The notes under the pieces: generated by a model | What the model was told of the DNA's origin: nothing | The model's database searches: none | What the model saw: the letters and a program-made list of their open reading frames with translations, nothing else | Source: E44-bin32 sp034430595 | GTDB lineage: Bacteria; Chloroflexota; Anaerolineae; Anaerolineales; E44-bin32 | Reading direction: 5' to 3' | NCBI GenBank assembly: GCA_034430595.1 | Contig: DAOUEL010000078.1 | Span: 124,001-188,000, forward strand | Length of the DNA: 64,000 bases | Position numbers and translations under genes: made by a program | Shown: piece by piece, positions 34,916 to 42,509 of the stretch | Position numbering within the stretch: position 1 is the first letter of the stretch | How the letters are laid out: every line of letters begins with the position of its first letter

Positions 34916-36604
34916 GTGAAACGCCGAAAGATATTTATGCTTCTAAGCCTGCTCGTACTGGCCAGCATGATTCTCACGGCCTGCGGTACGCCGGCGACGG
35001 AAGCCCCTGCTGCTCAGCCCACGGAAGCGCCAATGGCCGAATTTGTGGGCAACAGTCTGGCCGCGCCGAACTGCGACTACGGCGGACTCTTCAAGAAAAT
35101 TGAAGCCGTCGACCGCTATACCGTGGTCTTCGAGCTGTGCAACCCATTCCCGCCCTTTCTCGCAACGGTGGCCTTCAGCGTCTTCTCGATCTATCCCGAG
35201 GAGTGGATCGCTGCGACAGCCGGCGCCGAGACCCGCACGACCGAGGGCCTCGATAACCCGGTCGGCACCGGGCCGTACATGGTGAAGGACTGGGTGCGCG
35301 GCGAGAGCCTGACCTTCGAACGCAACCCGTATTACTATGGCGATCCCGCAATCCCAAGCACGCTGGTCTTCCGCTGGAACTCCGAAGGCGCAGCCCGGTT
35401 GCTTGAACTGCAGGCTGGCACGGTAGATGGCATCGACAACCCGAGCCCGGACGATTTCCCGGTCATCGCAGCTGATGACAGCCTGAATCTCGTGAACCGC
35501 CCAGCGCTGAACATCTTCTACGTTGGCATCACCAACACCTTTGCACCGTTCGATGACGTTCACGTCCGCCAGGCAGTTGCGATGGGCATCGACCGGCAGC
35601 GCATCGTTGACAACTTCTACCCGCCAGGGTCCGAGGTTGCCACGCACTTCACGCCCTGCTCGATCCCGAACGGCTGCGCCGGTGATGACTGGTATGCCTT
35701 CGATCCGGAAGCCGCACGGGCTTTGCTGGCTGACGCCGGCTACCCGGATGGCTTTGAAACCACCATCTACTATCGTGATGTCTTCCGCAGCTACCTGCCC
35801 GAGCCCGGCCGCGTGGCTGAAGAGCTCCAGGCACAGCTGGCCGACAACCTGAACATCACCGCCAAAATCGAGGTGATGGAATCAGGTGCCTTCATCGAAG
35901 CCTCCAGCGTTGGCAGCTTGAACGGCCTACACCTGCTCGGCTGGGGTGCGGACTATCCACACGTGTACAACTTCCTAGACTTCCACTTCGGACGTAATGG
36001 CGAGCAGTTCGGCACGCCGTATCCTGACGTGTACGAGAACCTGGAAGCCGGGTCGCAGATTGTGGACCCGAAGGAAGCTGAGCCGTACTATGTGGCTGCA
36101 AACAACGCCATCAAGGAAAACGTTCCGATGGTGCCGATCGCCCATGGTGGTTCGGGCGTTGCCTACCGCGCCGATGTTGAAGGCGCCCAGGCCAGCCCGC
36201 TCGGCAACGAGTACTTCGCGGTGATGGATCCCGGTGGACGCGATACCTTCGTCTGGATGCAGAACGCTGAGCCGATCAGCCTGTTCTGCGCTGATGAAAC
36301 CGACGGCGAATCGCTGCGCGCTTGCGAGCAGGTAACACAGGCGCTATACGGCTACGAAATCGGTGGCACAGCTACTGAGCCGCAGCTGGCAACCTCCTGC
36401 GAGCCGAATGATACGCTCGATGTCTGGACCTGCACCCTGCGTGAAGGCGTGAAGTTCTCGGACGGATCGTCCTTCGACGCCAATGATGTTGTCGCCACGT
36501 TCACGATGGGCCTGGATGCCTCCAGCCCGCTGCACGTCGGCAACACCAATGTCTGGGATTACTACGACTATCTCTGGGGCCTGATGAACGTTCCTGCTGA
36601 GTAG
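34916..36604 (+). CDS. ABC transporter substrate-binding lipoprotein (SBP family 5), apparently circularly permuted
   Basis: A 562-aa lipoprotein (signal MKRRKIFMLLSLLVLASMILTAC, lipobox LTAC) of the DppA/OppA type. The usual order is rearranged. The mature protein starts with a segment normally found inside the family (KKIEAVDRYTVVFEL, near 61; PVGTGPYMVKDWVRGESL) and continues through RQAVAMGIDRQRIVDNF and DAGYPDGFET. Only at the C-terminus (about 455-550) does it carry what should be the N-terminal part: EPISLFCADETDGESL, EPQLATSC, LREGVKFSDGSSFDANDVVATF. Nothing seems lost. Eight or more Cys in near pairs suggest disulfides. Two permease genes follow. Peptide, nickel or oligosaccharide ligands are all possible. 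Confidence 0.8.
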   Translation: MKRRKIFMLLSLLVLASMILTACGTPATEAPAAQPTEAPMAEFVGNSLAAPNCDYGGLFKKIEAVDRYTVVFELCNPFPPFLATVAFSVFSIYPEEWIAATAGAETRTTEGLDNPVGTGPYMVKDWVRGESLTFERNPYYYGDPAIPSTLVFRWNSEGAARLLELQAGTVDGIDNPSPDDFPVIAADDSLNLVNRPALNIFYVGITNTFAPFDDVHVRQAVAMGIDRQRIVDNFYPPGSEVATHFTPCSIPNGCAGDDWYAFDPEAARALLADAGYPDGFETTIYYRDVFRSYLPEPGRVAEELQAQLADNLNITAKIEVMESGAFIEASSVGSLNGLHLLGWGADYPHVYNFLDFHFGRNGEQFGTPYPDVYENLEAGSQIVDPKEAEPYYVAANNAIKENVPMVPIAHGGSGVAYRADVEGAQASPLGNEYFAVMDPGGRDTFVWMQNAEPISLFCADETDGESLRACEQVTQALYGYEIGGTATEPQLATSCEPNDTLDVWTCTLREGVKFSDGSSFDANDVVATFTMGLDASSPLHVGNTNVWDYYDYLWGLMNVPAE

Positions 36605-36640
36605 GATGTTTGTGAGGTCTCAGCCCGGGTAACCCTGACT

Positions 36641-36679
36641 ATGACGCGGGATGGACCTGAAAAGGCCATCCCGCGTCAT
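36641..36679 (+). terminator. intercistronic stem-loop between binding protein and permease genes
   Basis: ATGACGCGGGATGG (36641-36654) pairs perfectly with CCATCCCGCGTCAT (36666-36679), a 14-bp stem with an 11-base loop and no T tract. As between pstS and pstC, it probably favours binding-protein over permease expression. Confidence 0.7.
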
Positions 36680-36701
36680 CCTTGCCAAGCCCTAAGGTGA
36701 A

Positions 36702-37784
36702 ATGATGGTTCGCTATATCGCTCGACGACTCATCTACGCCATCCCGGTGATGATTGGCATCCTGGTCGTTGTCTTCGTACTGGCGCGCTTGATCCCCGGC
36801 GATCCATGCACGGCGATCCTGGGCGAGAAAGCGACGCCGGAGGCTTGCGCCCGTTTAAATACCCAGCTCGGGCTCGACAAACCGATTACGACCCAGTTTG
36901 TGATCTACATAGAGCGCTTCATCCAGGGCGACTTCGGAAACTCGATCCGCTTCTCCCGACCGGTTAGCCTGATTCTGGTGGAGCGGCTGCCAACGACAAT
37001 CGAACTGACATTATTAGCACTGATAATTGCCGTAGCCATCGGAATTCCCGCCGGTGTGATTTCGGCGGTCCGGCATAACTCGGCCATCGACGTCACTACG
37101 ATGATCGGAGCCAACATCGGCGTCTCGATGCCGGTCTTCTGGTTGGGCCTCATGCTGGCCTATTTATTCGCCATACTTTTAAAGGACACGCCTTTATGGC
37201 TGCCGCCCTCCGGCCGACTTTCGGCCGGGGTAAGCGCCGTGCCGTTCTTCGAAGCCTGGGGCTGGAACGTCCAACCCGACTCAAAAGGCTTTAAATTCCT
37301 GGAATTTTTCGCTAACCTGTATATCCTGGACGCGATCCTCACTCAGAATTGGGCGTTATTAGGCGATACCCTCAAGCATCTCATTCTTCCGGCGCTGGCT
37401 TTGAGCACAATCCCGATGTCGATCATCGCCCGCATGACTCGCTCCAGCCTGCTGGAAACGCTGGGCATGGATTACATCCGCACCGCGCGCGGTAAAGGAG
37501 TGCCCGAGAGGCTGGTGGTGATGCGCCACGCGTTGAAAAACGCCCTGCTGCCAGTCGTCACGATCATCGGCCTGCAGCTCGGCGGGCTGCTGGGTGGTGC
37601 CGTCCTGACCGAGACAATCTTTGGCCTTTCGGGCGTCGGCCGGATACTGTACGAAGCAATTACCGCGCGCGATTACCCCATCATCCAGGCCTTCACCTTT
37701 ATCATCGCGGCTGGCTATGTTGCGATCAACCTGCTGGTCGATATCTCCTACACCTTCCTCGATCCGCGCGTGAGACTGCAATGA
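36702..37784 (+). CDS. ABC transporter permease, DppB/OppB-like
   Basis: A 360-aa permease with about six helices. The N-terminus MVRYIARRLIYAIPVMIGILVVVFVLARLIPGDP is diagnostic of the DppB family. The EAA loop is DYIRTARGKGVPERLVVMRHALKNALLPVVTIIG, and LLGGAVLTETIFGLSGVGRILYEAI follows. It pairs with the next permease to form the channel for the peptide/nickel-type importer. An ATG lies at both 36702 and 36705. A 16-bp gap separates it from its partner gene. Confidence 0.9.
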   Translation: MMVRYIARRLIYAIPVMIGILVVVFVLARLIPGDPCTAILGEKATPEACARLNTQLGLDKPITTQFVIYIERFIQGDFGNSIRFSRPVSLILVERLPTTIELTLLALIIAVAIGIPAGVISAVRHNSAIDVTTMIGANIGVSMPVFWLGLMLAYLFAILLKDTPLWLPPSGRLSAGVSAVPFFEAWGWNVQPDSKGFKFLEFFANLYILDAILTQNWALLGDTLKHLILPALALSTIPMSIIARMTRSSLLETLGMDYIRTARGKGVPERLVVMRHALKNALLPVVTIIGLQLGGLLGGAVLTETIFGLSGVGRILYEAITARDYPIIQAFTFIIAAGYVAINLLVDISYTFLDPRVRLQ

Positions 37785-37799
37785 CGGACGGAGCAGCAC

Positions 37800-38753
37800 A
37801 TGGCTTCTGACACCGCGACCTTGCCGCTCTTTCCAGAAAGCGAAACGAAGGGGAAGGATCTTTACCGCTCCGCGCTTGGAAGGCTGTTCCGCCGCCGTTC
37901 GGCGCTGGTTGGAATGGGAATTCTTATTACGCTTGTGATCGTGGCAATCTTCGCTCCGCTGATTGCCCCGTACGATCCGGAACAGGTCCTGATCGGGGTT
38001 GAGGATGTCAAACGGCGCCAGGCGCCGTGCATCCACCTGTTAGGATGCCCGAAGGATCAGCCCCAGCACATCATGGGCATTGACGGCAATGTACGCGATC
38101 AATTCAGCCGCGTCATTTTCGGCTCGCGTTTTTCGCTCATCATCGGCTTCACAACCGTTGGTTTTGCGATCGTAATCGGGTCCGTGCTGGGCGCGGTCGG
38201 CGGATTTGTTGGGGGTTGGGCGGATAACGCCATTATGCGCGTGATGGATGTGCTGTTAGCCTTTCCATCTCTGCTGCTGGCGATTGCTATCGTGGCGGTG
38301 CTTGGGCCAGGCTTGATCAACGCCTTGATTGCGATTGGTGTGGTATCCATCCCGGCCTACGCACGCGTGATGCGGGCCAGCGTGCTGTCCACGAAGGAAA
38401 ACGACTACGTCCTTGCTGCTCGCTCACTCGGATCGAGCTCCACCCGTATTCTCATCCGCACCATTTTGCCGAACGCGATCACCCCGCTCATCGTGCAGGG
38501 CACGCTTGGCATCGCCACCGCGATTCTCGACGCAGCGGCACTGTCGTTTCTCGGTCTTGGAGCACAGCCACCGACACCCGAATGGGGTTCGATGCTGGGC
38601 ACCGAGCGCAACCAGGTCTTTACCGCCCCACACCTGGTTTTCTTTCCCGGGCTGGCGATTATGCTGACCGTGCTCGGTTTCAACCTGCTGGGTGATGGCC
38701 TGCGTGACGCGCTCGATCCACGGTTGGGCGAAAAGGGCGTCGTTCCGAAATAG
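37800..38753 (+). CDS. ABC transporter permease, DppC/OppC-like
   Basis: A 317-aa permease: N-terminal OppC_N segment (LGRLFRRRSALVGMGILITLVIVAIFAPLIAPYDP), about six helices, an EAA loop (DYVLAARSLGSSSTRILIRTILPNAITPLIVQGT) and the LSFLGLGAQPPTPEWGSML signature. It completes the channel with the DppB-like subunit. No DppD/DppF ATPase genes follow; instead a repeat-rich gap begins, so the ATPases must be encoded elsewhere. The extra segment VKRRQAPCIHLLGCPKDQPQHIMGID between the first helix and the core is Cys-containing and external. Confidence 0.9.
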   Translation: MASDTATLPLFPESETKGKDLYRSALGRLFRRRSALVGMGILITLVIVAIFAPLIAPYDPEQVLIGVEDVKRRQAPCIHLLGCPKDQPQHIMGIDGNVRDQFSRVIFGSRFSLIIGFTTVGFAIVIGSVLGAVGGFVGGWADNAIMRVMDVLLAFPSLLLAIAIVAVLGPGLINALIAIGVVSIPAYARVMRASVLSTKENDYVLAARSLGSSSTRILIRTILPNAITPLIVQGTLGIATAILDAAALSFLGLGAQPPTPEWGSMLGTERNQVFTAPHLVFFPGLAIMLTVLGFNLLGDGLRDALDPRLGEKGVVPK

Positions 38754-38777
38754 CTTTGAGGTGAACGAACTTTTTCC

Positions 38778-39028
38778 GTAGGGGCGACTGGCCGGTCGCC
38801 TCTACCTGCATTCTCGATAGCTCGCATCGCATCGACTATAGGCACTGCCCCGTCGTGCCCCTACAACCATGGGACATCCACGCGACCATGCACAGGCATG
38901 ATTTCGTGCCTCTATGAAAATGGCATCCTCGTATTTTATCGCCGAGGCGCACGGCCGTGCGCCCCTACGTGATTCTACTGATATATCGTCCCGCACCCTG
39001 TAGGGGCACGGCGGCGCCGTGCCCCTAC
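38778..39028. repeat. cluster of REP-like palindromes
   Basis: This gene-free stretch holds five related palindromes whose ends read GTAGGGGC / GCCCCTAC. They lie at 38778-38805 (centre GGCCGG), 38837-38864 (degenerate left arm), about 38890-38917 (strongly decayed), 38944-38968 (left end decayed) and 39000-39028 (perfect 13-bp arms, GGC centre). The last has the same arms as the element at 11206-11234. Different centres and unequal decay suggest repeated insertion of a short mobile palindrome, perhaps REPIN or MITE-like. Nothing else is seen here. Confidence 0.7.
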
Positions 39029-39094
39029 AAATTAAAAGATCCGGTGTTATAGCGTATATGTTGGAAAATCAGGATGACCGCATGGAGGGTCGAG

Positions 39095-39922
39095 TTAGGT
39101 CTTCCCCTTCAGGATAATTTCCTGGGTCGGGAAGGGCATCTCGATCCCTTCCCGCTCGAAGGCCTTCTTGATCGCTGTGACGACGATATTCGTCACCGGC
39201 AGCAGACCCACGGCCCGAGTATTCCACCAGACATAAAGCGTAAAATCGATCGTAGTGCCGCCAAAATTATCAAAGACGACCTGCGGCGATGGTTCCTTGA
39301 GCACTTCATCGATCGATTCAAGCGTTTCCAAGGCGACCTTTGTCACCCGGTCGAGATCTGATTCGTACGAGATTCCAATCGGGATCGCGATCCGGCGGCG
39401 CGGCGTGCGGGTGTTGTTGATGATCCTGCTGCTGAAGACATCGGCGTTGGGGAAAATGACGTAGCGGCCATCCTGAGCACGAATTTCGGTCGAGCGCAGG
39501 TTGATCTCAAGCACTTCGCCGATGATATCTTCGATTTCAATGCTGTCACCAATTCGGAACGGCTGCAGCAGCAGGATCAGCAGGCCAGCGATGAAATTCT
39601 TGGCCACATCCTGCAGCGCAAAACCGATCGTAAAGCCGGCCACCCCCAAACCGGCCAGCAGCGTGCCGAAACGTCCGGGAGCGATCTGCTCCAGGGCCCA
39701 GATAACGCCGATTGCCAGGATCCCCCAGCGGGCGATGAGCTGCATGAGTACAATCAATTCCTGGTCGTGGCCGCGGCTCGCCAGCGTCCGCTTGAGGACA
39801 CGCGCGACCCAGACGGATATCAGGCTTGCGGCAATGAAAATCAGAATTGCCAGTGCTAGATTGGGCAGGAAGTCGACCACGGATTGAAGGATCGAGTCGA
39901 GCGAGAAATTGCTGAAGGTCAT
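39095..39922 (-). CDS. small-conductance mechanosensitive channel, MscS family
   Basis: A 275-aa channel that opens under membrane tension to release osmolytes. Three N-terminal helices (about 15-100) lead to the pore helix with GLGVAGFTIGFALQDVAKNFIAG, a strong MscS signature. The beta domain (FRIGDSIEIEDIIGEVLEINLRSTEIRAQDGRYVIFPNADVFSSRIIN) and the alpha/beta C-terminal domain follow. Its ATG (39922-39920) overlaps the divergent glycosyltransferase ATG within a single CATG, so promoters must lie inside the neighbouring coding sequence. Confidence 0.9.
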   Translation of the reverse strand: MTFSNFSLDSILQSVVDFLPNLALAILIFIAASLISVWVARVLKRTLASRGHDQELIVLMQLIARWGILAIGVIWALEQIAPGRFGTLLAGLGVAGFTIGFALQDVAKNFIAGLLILLLQPFRIGDSIEIEDIIGEVLEINLRSTEIRAQDGRYVIFPNADVFSSRIINNTRTPRRRIAIPIGISYESDLDRVTKVALETLESIDEVLKEPSPQVVFDNFGGTTIDFTLYVWWNTRAVGLLPVTNIVVTAIKKAFEREGIEMPFPTQEIILKGKT

Positions 39923-40982
39923 GAAACACCCCGCAGAAAGTGCATCGGCCGAACTCGATCATAGCACACCGCTGGTGTCGGTGCTGATGCCATGCTTCAA
40001 CGCGGCCGATACGCTCGACGAAGCGATTTCCTCGATCGTCGACGGCACCTTTCCTGCGCTCGAGATCGTCGCCGTTGACGATGGCTCGACTGATGGCACG
40101 CCCGGAAAGCTTGCCGAGTGGGCAAGCCGCGACCGGCGTGTGCGCGTGCTTACGCTCGAGCACGGCGGGATCATCCCCGCGCTCAATGCAGGGATTCAAG
40201 CATCAAAGGGCAATTTGATCGCCCGCATGGACGCCGACGACCGCTGCCATCCCGAGCGACTGGAGCGGCAGGTGGAATTGATGGGTGCCCGGCCCGACCT
40301 GGCGCTCGTCAGCAGCCTGGTGGAGGGTTTCCCGGCGGGCGAGGTGCGGGGCGGGTTTCAGGCTTATATCGACTGGCTCAACCGTCTCGTCGACCACGAG
40401 TCGATCGCCCGCGAGATCTTCATCGAGAGCCCGCTCGCCCATCCCTCGGTCACCTTCCGCAAACGCTGGGTAGAGCAAGTCGGCGGCTACCAGGAGCATG
40501 GCTGGCCGGAGGATTATGACCTGTGGCTACGGCTTTTTCTAGCCGGGGCACACTTTGAGAAAGTCCCGGAAGTGCTGCTCTCTTGGCGCGAGCACGCCGA
40601 CCGGCTGACGCGCACCGATTCGCGCTACGCCGTGGAACAGTTCTTGCGGGCGAAGGCGCACTACCTGATGTTGGGGCCGCTGCGCGATTGCGACGCGCTC
40701 ATCATCTGGGGTGCCGGACAGATGGGACGACGCATCGCCAAGCACCTCGACCGGGCTGGCGCTCCACTGGCGGTGTTCATCGACATCGATCCGGCCAAGA
40801 TCGGACGGCAGAAGCGTGGGAAGCCCATCCTTTCACCTGACTCGCTGCGGGAGGAGCTTGCTCGCTACAAGAAACCCGTCGTGCTGGCGGCGGTCGGTTC
40901 GCGCGGCGCCCGGGCTTTGATTCGCGAGCGCTTGAGCGGCATGGGGCTGCGCGAAGGCGTGGATTGGTGGGCAGTCGCGTAG
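39921..40982 (+). CDS. GT2 glycosyltransferase fused to a Rossmann-like C-terminal domain
   Basis: A 353-aa protein. Residues about 15-235 form a GT-A family 2 glycosyltransferase: PLVSVLMPCFNAADTLDEAISSI, VDDGSTDGT, the DxD-type metal site in ARMDADDRC and WPEDYDLWLRL. Residues about 255-350 look like a small nucleotide-binding fold (ALIIWGAGQMGRRIAKHLDRAG, AVFIDIDPAKIG, VVLAAVGSRGARALIRERL), as in Rossmann domains. The ATG at 39921 shares CATG with the MscS start; an alternative TTG lies at 39909. Probably adds sugars to a glycan or lipid. The tail may bind NAD or a nucleotide sugar, or only be structural. Confidence 0.8.
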   Translation: MKHPAESASAELDHSTPLVSVLMPCFNAADTLDEAISSIVDGTFPALEIVAVDDGSTDGTPGKLAEWASRDRRVRVLTLEHGGIIPALNAGIQASKGNLIARMDADDRCHPERLERQVELMGARPDLALVSSLVEGFPAGEVRGGFQAYIDWLNRLVDHESIAREIFIESPLAHPSVTFRKRWVEQVGGYQEHGWPEDYDLWLRLFLAGAHFEKVPEVLLSWREHADRLTRTDSRYAVEQFLRAKAHYLMLGPLRDCDALIIWGAGQMGRRIAKHLDRAGAPLAVFIDIDPAKIGRQKRGKPILSPDSLREELARYKKPVVLAAVGSRGARALIRERLSGMGLREGVDWWAVA

Positions 40983-41009
40983 TGATTGAACGATAAGAGC
41001 CGGAGCGGA

Positions 41010-42167
41010 TCAGCCGATGAAAGCCCAGAGGACGAATAAACCTGCCAGGTAAAGTTGTATTGCCCCCGAGATGATGATAGCCAGAAAGCGTCTGCGCCCC
41101 GACCCGAAAAACGCCGGCAGGGCAGCGAAGAGTGGATAGCCCGAAAGTGCATAGCGGCCAAACCCTGCCAGGAATTCATTTTGGGTTCCAGTTGCAAGAA
41201 GGAGCAAGACCAATCCACCCTGATAAGCAGCATGCTGCAAGGGAACATTCTTTGCTGCCCAGTAGATCGCGATTATGGCCACTACAGCGATAAGAATATT
41301 GGGCCACGAGCGCAAAAGGAGGACTGGCCAACCCAGGTGCTCTTGCGCTTGAACCAGTGCGATCCAGGGCGCAATCCATTGCCGACCCCAGATCGATCGA
41401 AGCAGTTCGCTGAAGTCGGGGTATCCTGCAGCGATACGCCAGGATAGGAAGAGACCCATCCCGAGCGGTGGGCCCAACGCAGCCAAAAAGCGTCCTAAGG
41501 CTCGACGCGGGCTGGGCCAAAGGATAAACACGATGGAGAGCGGCAGCGCGGTTGAATGCGTTAGACCTGCGGCCAAACCCGTGATTAAAGCCAATCCCCA
41601 GTGCCCGCTGGCAGCGCTCCAAATTCCAAGCAGGATGAGCAGCAGAAGCAGGGAGTGGGGATAACCCGCGACCAGGAAGAATGCTGTCGGAAACAGCGCC
41701 AGTCCTGCCAGAGCCAGCGGCGCCTGCTCTTCCCGTCCCAGTGCGACCATCCAGTGATCTAAAAGATAGAACGAGAGCAGTGCGGCCAGGTTGCTGACGA
41801 GCAGCAGGCCCATCCAAGCATCCCCTCCAAACAGCCAGCCGACTGCGCGCCCGAGCAGTGGATAGAGAGGAAAAAAACCGGAACGTACATCTCCGGCATA
41901 CCCCAGCTGTGCGATGCGCAGATAGTGGACGCTGTCCCAGCGCAGCCACACATCGACGAACAGGCCACGAAAGCCAGTCGTGATAGGCTGGACCCCCTCC
42001 AATGCAGGAATCCCGCTTGCAGCTTGCGGCAGGCCCATCGCCTGGATCAGCGAGAACCACAGGCTGCTAATGATGCGTAAGCCGAAAAAGGCAATCAGCG
42101 TTCGGCGCCAGGAAGGGTCAAGGTGTTGTACTAAGTTTCGGTAGGAGCGTTTGAAAAAGGTAACCAT
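41010..42167 (-). CDS. PIG-V-like membrane mannosyltransferase
   Basis: A 385-aa protein with about ten hydrophobic helices. The first external loop carries LRWDSVHYLRIAQLGY followed by FFPLYPLLGRAVGWL, the hallmark of GPI mannosyltransferase 2 (PIG-V) homologues of the GT-C fold. Bacterial members are thought to add mannose from polyprenyl-phosphate donors to lipids or proteins. GGAG precedes the ATG. It is convergent with the GT2-fusion gene. The acceptor is unknown. Confidence 0.75.
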   Translation of the reverse strand: MVTFFKRSYRNLVQHLDPSWRRTLIAFFGLRIISSLWFSLIQAMGLPQAASGIPALEGVQPITTGFRGLFVDVWLRWDSVHYLRIAQLGYAGDVRSGFFPLYPLLGRAVGWLFGGDAWMGLLLVSNLAALLSFYLLDHWMVALGREEQAPLALAGLALFPTAFFLVAGYPHSLLLLLILLGIWSAASGHWGLALITGLAAGLTHSTALPLSIVFILWPSPRRALGRFLAALGPPLGMGLFLSWRIAAGYPDFSELLRSIWGRQWIAPWIALVQAQEHLGWPVLLLRSWPNILIAVVAIIAIYWAAKNVPLQHAAYQGGLVLLLLATGTQNEFLAGFGRYALSGYPLFAALPAFFGSGRRRFLAIIISGAIQLYLAGLFVLWAFIG

Positions 42168-42509
42168 CTTGGCTCCTGGGGATAGGCGGTCGTGTCATTA
42201 CAGCATAGCGCGAAACTTTCCCGCGTGCACCCGTGGTCGAAACAATGATGAGCTGAAAGGGCGGCTAATTTGCATTTGTGTCATGCTTAATCCCTGCGCA
42301 CAAATCCCACATCATTCATCCTATTCAGAAGGAATGTATGGGTCTATAATTTCCGCCGTACCGCATCACGCTCTCCCCGGTGAGGGGAATCCTGATTGCA
42401 AAAAGCTGTTTACAGAGCCAGGCCGCGCACTCACTGATCAAGGTGCGTGGCGTGCTGGCGTGGAATGAACCCGGTCCAAGGCGCTTGGGCTGGCTGCGAG
42501 GAGCGCGGA
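42168..42509 (+). promoter_or_regulatory. upstream region of the membrane-GAF gene
   Basis: This 342-bp gap has no convincing gene. It contains a perfect TATAAT at 42345-42350 on the plus strand without a good -35, and GAGGAG at 42498-42503, six bases before the downstream ATG. The long leader of about 150 bases shows no clear structure. Frames here lack ribosome sites. Confidence 0.4.
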
